A DNA stretch of 64,000 nt from Citrobacter sp. On2M (GTDB lineage Bacteria; Pseudomonadota; Gammaproteobacteria; Enterobacterales; Enterobacteriaceae): the NCBI RefSeq assembly GCF_018035235.1, contig NZ_WPCV01000002.1, positions 1,178,001 to 1,242,000 of the forward strand, given 5' to 3'. Below are positions 52,861 to 62,062 of this stretch, piece after piece. Made by a program: the position numbers and the translations under genes. Each line of letters opens with the position of its first letter. The stretch's first letter is position 1. The notes under the pieces are model-generated. The model worked only from the letters and a program-made list of their open reading frames with translations, was not told the origin of the DNA and made no database searches.

Positions 52861-54255
52861 ATGACACATCTAAAAAAGCGCGAACGCGCCAAAACCAATG
52901 CGTCGTTAATTTCGATGGTGCAACGCTTTTCAGATATCACCATCATGTTTGGCGGGTTGTGGATAATCTGCGAATTAAGCGGTTTGCCTTTCCTGTACAT
53001 GCACCTGCTGGTGGCGTTGATCACGCTGGTGGTTTTTCAGATGCTCGGGGGGATAACAGATTTTTACCGCTCCTGGCGCGGCGTCAAAATATCCACTGAG
53101 CTGGTGCTGTTGCTGCAAAACTGGACGCTGAGCCTGATTTTTTGCGCAGGTCTGATCGCCTTCAATAACGATTTCGATAACCGCTTCGCCGTCTGGCTGG
53201 CATGGTATCTGCTTTCAAGCGTTGGCCTGGTGTTAAGCCGGTCATTTATTCGCTACGGTGCAGGATGGCTACGTAATCGCGGTTACAACACTCGCCGGGT
53301 GGCGGTAGCAGGCGAGCTGCCCGCCGGACAAATGCTGCTGGACAGCTTTCGTCATGAACCCTGGTTGGGATTTGAAGTAGCGGGTGTCTATCACGATCCA
53401 ATCCCTGGGAAAAACTCCCGCGACTGGGCCGGTAATCTGCAACAACTGGTGGATGACGCTAAAGCCTCACGCATTCATAACGTTTATATCGCCATGTCGA
53501 TGAGCGATGGTGCCAGCGTCAAAAAATTAGTGCGCGAGTTGGCCGATACCACCTGTTCAGTGCTCCTTATTCCTGATGTGTTTACCTTCAACATTCTACA
53601 TTCACGGATTGAAGAGATGAACGGCATTCCGGTGGTGCCGCTGTATGACACGCCACTCTCGGGGATTAATCGTCTGTTAAAGCGCGCGGAAGATATCGTG
53701 CTGGCTTCACTGATCCTGCTGCTTATTTCCCCGGTGCTATGTGGCATAGCGCTACTGGTAAAACTGACTTCCAAAGGACCGGTGATTTTCCGCCAGACCC
53801 GTTACGGCATGGATGGGAAGCCGATCAAAGTCTGGAAGTTTCGCTCAATGAAAGTGATGGAAAACGATGCGGTGGTGACGCAGGCGACGCAAAACGATCC
53901 GCGCGTTACTCCTGTGGGGAATTTCCTGCGTCGGACGTCGCTTGATGAACTGCCGCAGTTTATTAACGTGCTGACGGGAGGGATGTCTATCGTCGGACCA
54001 CGTCCGCATGCGGTGGCGCATAACGAACAGTACCGCCAACTGATTGAGGGATACATGTTACGCCATAAGGTGAAACCGGGTATTACCGGCTGGGCGCAAA
54101 TCAACGGCTGGCGCGGTGAAACCGATACGCTGGAAAAAATGGAGAAACGTGTGGAGTTTGACCTCGAATACATTCGCGAGTGGAGCGTGTGGTTCGATAT
54201 CAAAATTGTTTTTCTGACGATATTCAAAGGCTTTGTTAACAAAGCGGCGTATTAA
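52861..54255 (+). CDS. wcaJ: Undecaprenyl-phosphate glucose phosphotransferase WcaJ
   Basis: WcaJ starts the colanic acid repeat by moving glucose 1-phosphate from UDP-glucose to undecaprenyl phosphate. The 464-residue protein has four N-terminal membrane helices, a central nucleotide-binding-like domain, and the membrane re-entrant helix before the catalytic domain. Signature motifs are KVWKFRSMK, RRTSLDELPQ, VGPRPH and KPGITGWAQING. wzxC begins one base after the stop. Confidence 0.97.
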   Translation: MTHLKKRERAKTNASLISMVQRFSDITIMFGGLWIICELSGLPFLYMHLLVALITLVVFQMLGGITDFYRSWRGVKISTELVLLLQNWTLSLIFCAGLIAFNNDFDNRFAVWLAWYLLSSVGLVLSRSFIRYGAGWLRNRGYNTRRVAVAGELPAGQMLLDSFRHEPWLGFEVAGVYHDPIPGKNSRDWAGNLQQLVDDAKASRIHNVYIAMSMSDGASVKKLVRELADTTCSVLLIPDVFTFNILHSRIEEMNGIPVVPLYDTPLSGINRLLKRAEDIVLASLILLLISPVLCGIALLVKLTSKGPVIFRQTRYGMDGKPIKVWKFRSMKVMENDAVVTQATQNDPRVTPVGNFLRRTSLDELPQFINVLTGGMSIVGPRPHAVAHNEQYRQLIEGYMLRHKVKPGITGWAQINGWRGETDTLEKMEKRVEFDLEYIREWSVWFDIKIVFLTIFKGFVNKAAY

Positions 54256-54256
54256 C

Positions 54257-55735
54257 ATGAGCTTACGAGAAAAAACGCTTAATGGTGCAAAGTGGTCGGC
54301 GATTGCCACGGTGATCATTATTGGCCTCGGACTTATTCAGATGACTGTCCTGGCGCGAATTATTGATAACCACCAGTTCGGGTTGTTAACCGTGTCGCTG
54401 GTGATCATAGCGCTGGCCGATACGCTGTCGGATTTCGGCATCGCCAACTCAATTATTCAACGCAAAGAGATTGGTTATCTGGAACTGACGACGCTGTACT
54501 GGCTAAACGTTGGGCTGGGTATCGTGGTATGCGTGGCGATGTTTTTGCTGAGCGAGACGATTGCCCATGTGCTCAATAACCCAGAACTGGCACCGCTCAT
54601 CAAAACCTTATCACTGGCGTTTGTGGTGATACCGCACGGGCAGCAGTTTCGCGCGCTGATGCAAAAAGAGCTGGCCTTCAACAAAATTGGCATGATTGAA
54701 ACCAGTTCGGTGCTGGCTGGATTTACCTTTACCGTGGTCAGCGCCCATTTCTGGCCGCTCGCGCTGACGGCCATTCTCGGGTATCTGGTGAACAGTGCGC
54801 TACGTACGCTGCTGTTCGGCTATTTTGGCCGCCGGATTTACCGACCCGGGCTGCATTTTTCACTGGCATCCGTTTCGTCGAACCTGCGTTTTGGCGCATG
54901 GCTGACGGCAGACAGCATCATCAATTACATCAATACCAACCTTTCCACGCTGGTTTTAGCCCGCACGTTGGGAGCTGGCGTGGCGGGCGGATTCAATCTC
55001 GCCTGGAACGTGGCGGTTGTCCCGCCGATCAAACTGAACCCGATTATCACCCGCGTGCTGTTTCCGGCGTTTGCCAAAATCCAGGACGACAGCGAAAAAC
55101 TACGGGTGAATTTTTACAAGCTGCTGTCAGTGGTTGGGATTATCAACTTCCCGGCGCTACTGGGACTGATGGTGGTGTCGAATAACGTGGTGCCGCTGGT
55201 ATTCGGCGATAAGTGGAACGGCATTATTCCGGTCCTGCAACTATTGTGCATTGTGGGTCTGCTGCGCTCGGTGGGGAATCCAATAGGATCGCTTTTGATG
55301 GCGAAAGCCCGGGTCGATATCAGCTTCAAATTCAATGTGTTCAAAACCTTTCTGTTTATTCCTGCCATTTTCATTGGCGGTCATCTGGCGGGGGCGATTG
55401 GCGTGACGCTGGGCTTTCTGTTGGTCCAGGTGATTAACACGATCCTCAGCTACTTCGTGATGATCAAACCTGTTCTTGGCTCCAGCTACCGTCAGTACAT
55501 GCTCAGCCTGTGGCTGCCGTTGTATCTCTCCTTACCAACCCTTGTGGTGAGCTATGCGTTGGGCTTAACCCTGCGTAACCAGGTGCCATTAAGCGCGCTG
55601 CTGGGGATCCAGATAGCGGCAGGAGCACTGGTGTTTGCGCTAATGATCGTGCTGTCGCGCCATCCGCTGGTGGTGGAAATAAAACGCCAACTCTGTCGCA
55701 GTGAAAAAATGAAAACCTTGCTCCGTGCGGGATAA
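54257..55735 (+). CDS. wzxC: Colanic acid repeat-unit flippase WzxC
   Basis: WzxC flips the lipid-linked repeat unit across the inner membrane. It is a 492-residue MOP-superfamily protein with about 14 helices. It opens with LREKTLNGAKWSAIATV, followed by IANSIIQRKE and AFNKIGMIE-type segments typical of Wzx/TuaB proteins. The start is the ATG directly after the wcaJ stop; eight upstream in-frame codons overlap wcaJ and have no homology. Confidence 0.95.
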   Translation: MSLREKTLNGAKWSAIATVIIIGLGLIQMTVLARIIDNHQFGLLTVSLVIIALADTLSDFGIANSIIQRKEIGYLELTTLYWLNVGLGIVVCVAMFLLSETIAHVLNNPELAPLIKTLSLAFVVIPHGQQFRALMQKELAFNKIGMIETSSVLAGFTFTVVSAHFWPLALTAILGYLVNSALRTLLFGYFGRRIYRPGLHFSLASVSSNLRFGAWLTADSIINYINTNLSTLVLARTLGAGVAGGFNLAWNVAVVPPIKLNPIITRVLFPAFAKIQDDSEKLRVNFYKLLSVVGIINFPALLGLMVVSNNVVPLVFGDKWNGIIPVLQLLCIVGLLRSVGNPIGSLLMAKARVDISFKFNVFKTFLFIPAIFIGGHLAGAIGVTLGFLLVQVINTILSYFVMIKPVLGSSYRQYMLSLWLPLYLSLPTLVVSYALGLTLRNQVPLSALLGIQIAAGALVFALMIVLSRHPLVVEIKRQLCRSEKMKTLLRAG

Positions 55736-55758
55736 GAACAACGTTTTAAGAGGTCATA

Positions 55759-57039
55759 ATGAAATTACTAATTTTAGGCAACCATACCTGCGGGAACCGA
55801 GGGGATAGCGCGATCCTGCGCGGTTTGCTGGATGCCATTAACGCGTTGCGTCCCGAGACCGAAGTGGATGTGATGAGTCGTTACCCGGTGAGCTCTTCGT
55901 GGTTGCTAAACCGCCCGGTGATGGGCGACCCGCTGTATTTGCAGATGAAGCAACACAACAACGCAGCGGGTGTTATGGGGCGCGTGAAGAAAGTGCTGCG
56001 TCGTCGCTATCAGCATCAGGTACTGCTCTCGCGTGTTACCGATTCCGGTAATCTGCGCAATATCGCTATCGCCCAGGGCTTTACCGATTTTGTTCGTCTG
56101 CTGTCGCGCTATGACGCCATCATCCAGGTCGGCGGATCGTTCTTTGTCGATCTGTATGGTGTGCCGCAGTTTGAACATGCCCTGTGTTCGTTTATGGCGA
56201 AAAAACCGCTGTACATGATTGGTCACAGCGTGGGGCCATTCCAGGATGAGCAGTTTAATCAACTGGCGAACTACGTGTTTGGCCACTGTAATGCATTGAT
56301 TTTACGTGAATCCGTCAGTCTGGATCTGATGAAGCGCAGCGCAATTATCACGGATAAAGTCGAAACAGGCGTAGATACGGCCTGGCTGGTCGACAATCAT
56401 CATGAGGATTTTGAGCCCGGTTATGCGGTACAGCACTGGTTAGACATGGCGGCTAAACAGAAGACCGTTGCCATTACATTGCGTGAGTTGGCGCCTTTTG
56501 ATAAGCGTCTGGGGACAACGCAGCAGGCCTATGAGCAAGCCTTTGCCGGGGTGGCGAACCGCATCCTTGATGAAGGTTATCAGGTGATTGCACTGTCAAC
56601 CTGCACCGGTATTGATAGTTACAACAAAGATGATCGCATGGTGGCGTTAAACCTGCGCCAGTATGTTAACGATCCTACCCGATACCACGTGGTGATGGAT
56701 GAACTTAACGATCTGGAGATGGGGAAGATTCTGGGCGCATGCGATCTGACGGTGGGGACTCGCTTGCACTCTGCCATCATCTCGATGAATTTTATGACGC
56801 CTGCCATCGCCATTAACTACGAGCACAAATCGGCTGGGATCATGCGACAACTGGGGTTACCGGAGATGGCTGTTGATATTCGTCATCTTCTCGATGGCAG
56901 TCTGGAAGGGAAGGTTGCCGATACTCTCGGACAGTTACCTGAGCTGCGCATACGTCTCGGCGAAGCGGTTATGCGCGAGCGCGAACGTGGGGTACGCATG
57001 GTGCAGTCGGTTTTAACGCGTATTGAGGGGGAAAAATGA
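55759..57039 (+). CDS. wcaK: Colanic acid pyruvyltransferase WcaK
   Basis: WcaK belongs to the polysaccharide pyruvyl transferase family and is assigned the terminal ketal pyruvate of colanic acid. The 426-residue protein opens with LGNHTCGNRGDSAILRGLLDA. The GGSFFVDLYG stretch and the GTRLHSAIISM motif near the C-terminus, which holds conserved Arg and His, are present. It overlaps wcaL by four bases. Confidence 0.94.
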   Translation: MKLLILGNHTCGNRGDSAILRGLLDAINALRPETEVDVMSRYPVSSSWLLNRPVMGDPLYLQMKQHNNAAGVMGRVKKVLRRRYQHQVLLSRVTDSGNLRNIAIAQGFTDFVRLLSRYDAIIQVGGSFFVDLYGVPQFEHALCSFMAKKPLYMIGHSVGPFQDEQFNQLANYVFGHCNALILRESVSLDLMKRSAIITDKVETGVDTAWLVDNHHEDFEPGYAVQHWLDMAAKQKTVAITLRELAPFDKRLGTTQQAYEQAFAGVANRILDEGYQVIALSTCTGIDSYNKDDRMVALNLRQYVNDPTRYHVVMDELNDLEMGKILGACDLTVGTRLHSAIISMNFMTPAIAINYEHKSAGIMRQLGLPEMAVDIRHLLDGSLEGKVADTLGQLPELRIRLGEAVMRERERGVRMVQSVLTRIEGEK

Positions 57040-58256
57040 AGATTGGTTTTTTCCTGCTTAAATTTCCGCTCTCCTCCGAGACATTTGTACTCAATCAGAT
57101 AACCGCATTTATCGATATGGGCTATGACGTGGAGATTGTCGCTTTGCAGAAGGGCGATCTTGAAAATACTCATGCCTCCTTTAATACCTGCCGTCTGGGT
57201 GAAAAAACGCGCTGGTTGCTGAATGAACCGGAAAGCAAACTGGCGAAGCTGAAATATAGGGCGGCGGCGGCTCTGCACGGTCTCACCCGCGCAGCGACCT
57301 GGAAAGCGCTTAATGTTGCACGCTATGGCGAGGAAGCGCGCAATCTGATTTTGGCCGCCATATGCGGCGGGAATCCGCGGGCGTTTGAAGCGGATGTCTT
57401 TATTGCTCATTTTGGGCCAGCAGGCGTAACGGCCGCTAAGCTGCGTGAGCTTGGGATGATCCGCGGAAAAATCGCTACGGTATTTCACGGCGTCGATGTT
57501 TCGCATCGGGATGTGCTTACCCGCTATACCCCTGAGTATCAGCAGCTGTTTCAACGTGGAGATTTGATGTTACCCATCAGCAATCTCTGGGCCGGACGTT
57601 TAAAAAACATGGGATGCCCGCCGCAAAAAATCGCGGTTTCGCGTATGGGTATTGATATGACGCGTTTTACCCCTCGCCAACTAAAAGTACCAGCCGCACC
57701 GCTGGAAATAATCTCTGTCGCCCGGTTAACCGAGAAAAAAGGACTGCACCTCGCCATCGAAGCTTGTCGTCAGTTGAAAGAGCAGGGCATCTCATTTCGA
57801 TATCGCATTCTGGGGATTGGCCCGTGGGAGCGTCGGTTGCGGACGCTGATCGAGCAATATCAGCTTGATGATATGATTGAGATGCCCGGCTTTAAACCCA
57901 GTCATCAGGTAAAGCAGATGCTTGAACAGGCGGATGTCTTTTTGCTGCCCTCAATCACCGGAAGGGATGGCGACATGGAGGGGATCCCGGTGGCGCTGAT
58001 GGAGGCGATGGCGGTGGGTATTCCGGTGATTTCCACTGTTCACAGCGGGATCCCGGAGCTGGTCGAGTCGGGTAAATCAGGCTGGCTGGCACCGGAAAAC
58101 GACGCGCAGGCACTGGCAGAACGTTTAGCGGCATTTAGCCTGCTCGACAGTGAGCAGGTACAGTCGATTGTGCAGTGCGCGCGCGAAAAAATTGAAAATG
58201 AATTTAATCAGGTAGTGATCAATAAACAGTTAGCCAGTCTGCTGCAAACGATGTAA
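57036..58256 (+). CDS. wcaL: Colanic acid glycosyltransferase WcaL (GT4)
   Basis: WcaL is a 406-residue GT-B transferase, assigned to galactosyl or glucuronosyl-stage assembly of the colanic acid side chain. The N-terminal [15 protein letters not shown] and FHGVDVS are followed by the donor domain [19 protein letters not shown] and the EX7E region [19 protein letters not shown]. All parts look functional. Confidence 0.94.
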   Translation: MKIGFFLLKFPLSSETFVLNQITAFIDMGYDVEIVALQKGDLENTHASFNTCRLGEKTRWLLNEPESKLAKLKYRAAAALHGLTRAATWKALNVARYGEEARNLILAAICGGNPRAFEADVFIAHFGPAGVTAAKLRELGMIRGKIATVFHGVDVSHRDVLTRYTPEYQQLFQRGDLMLPISNLWAGRLKNMGCPPQKIAVSRMGIDMTRFTPRQLKVPAAPLEIISVARLTEKKGLHLAIEACRQLKEQGISFRYRILGIGPWERRLRTLIEQYQLDDMIEMPGFKPSHQVKQMLEQADVFLLPSITGRDGDMEGIPVALMEAMAVGIPVISTVHSGIPELVESGKSGWLAPENDAQALAERLAAFSLLDSEQVQSIVQCAREKIENEFNQVVINKQLASLLQTM

Positions 58257-58267
58257 ATCGAGGTTGT

Positions 58268-59662
58268 ATGTCAGAGAACAAACTCTCACGCCGTACTTTT
58301 CTGACGGCAGGCTCTGCGCTTGTCGTACTGCATACTCCCGTTGTTCGCGCGCTTGAATCATCGGGGAGCGTCAACATTCAGGATTACAACCCACAGGATT
58401 GGGTGGCCTCTTTCAGGCAGGCGTTCAAAGAAGGACAAACGGTAGTCGTACCATATGGACTGGAATGTGAGGATCTCAATACCGCTATCGTTATTCCTCC
58501 AGGCAAAACGCTACACCTGCAAGGCAGAATCAGCGGCAATGGCCGTGGTCGCTTTGTTCTGCAGGATGGATGCAAAGTTGTGGGCGAGCAGGACGGGAGC
58601 CTGAGGAACGTTACCCTGGATATACGCGGTTCGGACTGTGTAATAAAAGGAATAGCCATGAGTGGTTTCGGTCCGGTGACGCAAATCTATATCGGCGGTA
58701 AAACCTCAAGGCTGATGCGTAATCTGATTATCGATGATATTACTGTCTCGCGCGCTAACTATGGGATTTTGCGTCAGGGTTTTCATAACCGAATGGACGG
58801 CGTAAAGATCACGAACAGCCGTTTTAGCGATCTGCAAGGCGATGCCATTGAGTGGAATGTGGCGATCAACGACAGCAACATCCTCATTTCTGACCATGTC
58901 ATCGAACGTATCAATTGTACCAACGGCAACGTGAACTGGGGCATCGGCATCGGGCTGGCGGGTAGTACCTATGACAATACCTACCCCGATGGACTGGCGG
59001 TAAAAAACTTTGTTGTGGCGAACATCACTGGTACCGACTGTCGACAGTTAGTCCATGTGGAGAACGGCAAGCATTTTATCATTCGTAATATAACCGCGCG
59101 AAATATCACTCCGGATTATAGTAAGAAAGCGGGCATTGACAATGCGACGGTCGCGATTTATGGATGCGATAATTTCGTCATTGATAATGTAAATATGGAG
59201 AATAGCGCAGGTATGCTTATTGGATACGGCGTTATCAAAGGGCGATATTTATCCATTCCACAAAACTTTAAGCTGAATAATATTCATCTCGATAACACCA
59301 AACGTGAATACAAATTACGCGGCATTCAGATCTCCTCAGGTAATGCAACGTCATTCGTGGCCATCACCAATGTGGAGATGAAACATGCCACGCTTGAGTT
59401 ACACAACCAACCGCAGCACCTTTTTTTACGAAATATCAAGGTGATGCAGCAATCAGCTACGGGGCCCGCGCTTAAGATGCACTTCGACCTACGCCAGGAT
59501 GTGCGCGGTAAGTTTATGGCTAAACAGGACACACTGCTCTCGCTGGCCAATGTTCATGCAGTCAACGAAGCAGGGAAAAGTTCAGTTGACATTGACCGGG
59601 TAAACCATCAGGTAGTGAATGTCGAAGCGGTGAATTTTCGACTGCCGGGGAAGGAGAGGTAA
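58268..59662 (+). CDS. wcaM: Colanic acid biosynthesis protein WcaM
   Basis: WcaM is the last gene of the operon, of unproven function. The 464-residue protein starts with a twin-arginine signal ([19 protein letters not shown]), so Tat export to the periplasm is predicted. The rest is rich in short beta-strand repeats with Asn and Ile ladders, as in right-handed parallel beta-helix proteins (pectate lyase fold). That fold would suit binding or cutting a polysaccharide. It follows wcaL after 11 bp. Confidence 0.92.
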   Translation: MSENKLSRRTFLTAGSALVVLHTPVVRALESSGSVNIQDYNPQDWVASFRQAFKEGQTVVVPYGLECEDLNTAIVIPPGKTLHLQGRISGNGRGRFVLQDGCKVVGEQDGSLRNVTLDIRGSDCVIKGIAMSGFGPVTQIYIGGKTSRLMRNLIIDDITVSRANYGILRQGFHNRMDGVKITNSRFSDLQGDAIEWNVAINDSNILISDHVIERINCTNGNVNWGIGIGLAGSTYDNTYPDGLAVKNFVVANITGTDCRQLVHVENGKHFIIRNITARNITPDYSKKAGIDNATVAIYGCDNFVIDNVNMENSAGMLIGYGVIKGRYLSIPQNFKLNNIHLDNTKREYKLRGIQISSGNATSFVAITNVEMKHATLELHNQPQHLFLRNIKVMQQSATGPALKMHFDLRQDVRGKFMAKQDTLLSLANVHAVNEAGKSSVDIDRVNHQVVNVEAVNFRLPGKER

Positions 59663-59791
59663 CTTTGCGACCATTCCTGGCTTAAGTTGCACATACTTGA
59701 GCTTAAGATTACTGCATTCTACAGATAAGCGGCGTAACATACGCGGCAACTGTACAATGTAATTCATACTGGCTAAAACAAGCTAAAAAGC

Positions 59792-59797
59792 TATAAT
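59792..59797 (+). promoter_or_regulatory. -10 element before galF
   Basis: A perfect TATAAT lies 30 bp upstream of the galF start; the -35 region is weak. The galF ribosome site AGGTGA follows at 59814-59819. It marks a promoter separate from the colanic operon. Confidence 0.5.
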
Positions 59798-59827
59798 TCA
59801 GCAACTAATGAATAGGTGAATGACTTA

Positions 59828-60721
59828 ATGATTAATTTGAAAGCAGTTATTCCGGTAGCGGGTCTGGGGATGCACATGTTGCCAGCCACGAAGGCAATCC
59901 CTAAAGAGATGCTGCCGATCGTAGACAAGCCGATGATTCAATACATTGTCGACGAAATTGTAGCTGCAGGTATCAAAGAAATCGTTCTGGTGACTCATGC
60001 GTCTAAGAACGCGGTTGAGAACCACTTCGACACCTCTTACGAACTCGAATCGCTGCTTGAGCAGCGTGTTAAGCGTCAGCTATTAGCCGAGGTACAGTCT
60101 ATTTGTCCTCCCGGCGTGACTATTATGAACGTTCGTCAGGCACAGCTGCTCGGTCTGGGTCATTCCATTCTTTGTGCTCGCCCAATTGTTGGGGACAACC
60201 CGTTCGTCGTGGTGCTTCCTGATGTTGTTCTTGATAATGCGAGTGCAGATCCCCTGCGCTACAACCTTGCTGCCATGGTTGCTCGTTTTAACGAAACCGG
60301 GCGCAGTCAGGTGCTGGCTAAGCGCATGGAGGGCGATCTGTCTGAGTATTCGGTTATTCAGACCAAAGAGCCTTTGGACAACGAAGGAAAAGTCAGCCGT
60401 ATCGTTGAGTTCATCGAAAAACCGGATCAGCCGCAAACGCTGGATTCCGATCTCATGGCCGTAGGACGCTATGTGCTTTCTGCTGATATCTGGGCAGAGC
60501 TGGAAAAAACTGAACCAGGTGCCTGGGGACGTATTCAGTTAACAGATGCCATTGCAGAACTGGCGAAAAAACAGTCTGTTGATGCCATGTTGATGACGGG
60601 TGACAGCTACGACTGCGGTAAAAAGATGGGTTATATGCAGGCGTTTGTGAAGTACGGGCTGCGCAACCTGAAAGAAGGAGCGAAGTTCCGTAAGAGCATT
60701 GAGAAGTTACTGGCTGAGTAG
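59828..60721 (+). CDS. galF: UTP-glucose-1-phosphate uridylyltransferase regulatory subunit GalF
   Basis: GalF is a GalU paralogue with little catalytic activity of its own; it is thought to modulate UDP-glucose supply, and it marks the edge of enterobacterial O-antigen clusters. The 297-residue protein has [22 protein letters not shown], where Met-His replaces the catalytic Thr-Arg of GalU. The start at MINLKAVIP is chosen over an ATG four codons upstream from family length and the AGGTGA site. [11 protein letters not shown] resembles the Salmonella form (VRQAQPLGLGH) more than E. coli. Confidence 0.96.
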   Translation: MINLKAVIPVAGLGMHMLPATKAIPKEMLPIVDKPMIQYIVDEIVAAGIKEIVLVTHASKNAVENHFDTSYELESLLEQRVKRQLLAEVQSICPPGVTIMNVRQAQLLGLGHSILCARPIVGDNPFVVVLPDVVLDNASADPLRYNLAAMVARFNETGRSQVLAKRMEGDLSEYSVIQTKEPLDNEGKVSRIVEFIEKPDQPQTLDSDLMAVGRYVLSADIWAELEKTEPGAWGRIQLTDAIAELAKKQSVDAMLMTGDSYDCGKKMGYMQAFVKYGLRNLKEGAKFRKSIEKLLAE

Positions 60722-60763
60722 GGCTCTGTAGCGATGCTATGAATTTATTAAATGTATAACTAT

Positions 60764-60820
60764 AAACGGCAGTTGGGTATTTAAAAACCAAACGGGTTTT
60801 TAAAATGCCGCTGCCGTTTT
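60764..60820. terminator. Nested hairpin terminator after galF
   Basis: An outer perfect 9-bp stem (AAACGGCAG / CTGCCGTTT) encloses an inner perfect 9-bp stem (TTAAAAACC / GGTTTTTAA). T residues follow on the plus strand and A residues precede, so termination in both directions is possible. Such a barrier would keep galF apart from the O-antigen transcript. Confidence 0.7.
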
Positions 60821-60984
60821 GTCATTTAAATCAACCACTAAAAAAACAGTTGTATTTATATTCGATGATTGTACACAGGAATTGTCCTTGTCATAAAGTG
60901 CGATTAGGACCACAATACATCATCAAATTTTAACATGTTCTGACCGCGTAAAAACGCAGCAGGGCAGCAGACTTTCTATGTGTT

Positions 60985-61022
60985 TAGTGCACTGGTAGCT
61001 CTTGAGCCAGGGGCGGTAGCAT
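60985..61022 (+). promoter_or_regulatory. JUMPstart/ops element of the O-antigen cluster
   Basis: TAGTGCACTGGTAGCTCTTGAGCCAG followed by GGGCGGTAGCAT is a clear JUMPstart with a consensus ops GGCGGTAG at 61012-61019. It predicts RfaH-dependent read-through of the O-antigen operon that begins at 61118. Confidence 0.88.
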
Positions 61023-61117
61023 ATCTCGCATTTGCGAATGAACGTAAAACATTGTTTGATGGCTGATAAAACATATCGTGGTTAAAAACTATCAGATCGA
61101 GCAGATAGGGGACGGCA

Positions 61118-62062
61118 ATGAAGGTATTAGTGACTGGTGGGACCGGGTTTCTTGGTACTGCTTTAGTCCAGGCGTTGAAATCAGCGGGGCATCAGGTGAT
61201 ATTAACAACGCGTCAGCAGGAAGATATTGAACAGGGAATTTACAACCTGGGTGATATTTCAGCTGAAACCAACTGGGTAAACCTTTTGCAAGGATGTGAT
61301 ACCGTCATTCATACAGCGGGAAGGGCACATATCCTGAATGATAATGCTCAGAATGCGTTAGCGGAATTTCGTCGTGTTAACCACGACGCGACCTTGAAGT
61401 TGGCTAAAGACTCCGCCATCTGCGGCGTTAAGCATTTCATTTTTGTCAGTTCGATTGGGGTGAACGGCAATGCCACCTCAGGCACCCCCTTCACTGAAAT
61501 GTCAGAGCCTTGGCCAATTTCTGACTACGCCATTTCTAAACTTGAGGCTGAGCAAAGTCTGCGGCAAACCTTTGCCAAAAGCGAAATGGCGTTAACTATT
61601 GTCCGTCCTGCGTTGATTTGTGGTGAAAATGCGCCAGGTAATATTCAGCGACTGTTAAAACTGGTGTCGAAAAATCTGCCATTACCGTTTAAAAACGTCA
61701 AAAACAAACGTGCGCTGGTGTCGTTGGACAACGTTGTCAGCTTTATTAAAGAATGCGTCGTAAATGAGAAGTCGAAAAATCAACTCTACTTGCTCGCCGA
61801 TGCAGAGCGACCTTCAACCGAGGATATGATTAACGCCTTTGCGACTGGAATGGGTATTCACGCAAAAATTATCTATTTCCCGAAGAGCGTCCTGAAATTA
61901 ATACTTTCGGCCGTGGGTAAAGGTGGAATTTACGATCAGTTATTCGGTGATCTTGAAGTTGATGCCAGTAAATCGAGAGAGCAACTGCACTGGGCACCAC
62001 CGATCACACTGCATGAAACTATGAAAAAAACGGCGAAGTATTATATCGAAGGTAATAAATAA
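61118..62062 (+). CDS. WbpV/WreQ-like NAD-dependent sugar-nucleotide reductase/epimerase
   Basis: The 314-residue extended SDR protein has the cofactor loop VTGGTGFLG and the catalytic SSIGVNG...YAISK set (Ser111/112, Tyr137, Lys141). The run GVNGNATSGTPFTE and PISDYAISKLEAE resembles Pseudomonas WbpV and Rhizobium WreQ, which reduce UDP-4-keto-6-deoxy-GlcNAc to UDP-QuiNAc. WbpK, making UDP-FucNAc, is a close alternative and sequence alone does not separate them. Its neighbours are WbpL- and WbpM-like proteins, the same partners as in Pseudomonas. The stop shares one base with the next start (TAATG). Confidence 0.8.
   Translation: MKVLVTGGTGFLGTALVQALKSAGHQVILTTRQQEDIEQGIYNLGDISAETNWVNLLQGCDTVIHTAGRAHILNDNAQNALAEFRRVNHDATLKLAKDSAICGVKHFIFVSSIGVNGNATSGTPFTEMSEPWPISDYAISKLEAEQSLRQTFAKSEMALTIVRPALICGENAPGNIQRLLKLVSKNLPLPFKNVKNKRALVSLDNVVSFIKECVVNEKSKNQLYLLADAERPSTEDMINAFATGMGIHAKIIYFPKSVLKLILSAVGKGGIYDQLFGDLEVDASKSREQLHWAPPITLHETMKKTAKYYIEGNK

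Larger units (their letters stand above)
60722..61117. other. galF to O-antigen cluster intergenic region
   Basis: This 396-bp region holds a nested hairpin terminator (60764-60820), an AT-rich stretch expected to carry the O-antigen promoter, and the JUMPstart/ops element (60985-61022). About 95 leader bases lie between ops and the first gene. No other gene is seen. Confidence 0.7.
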
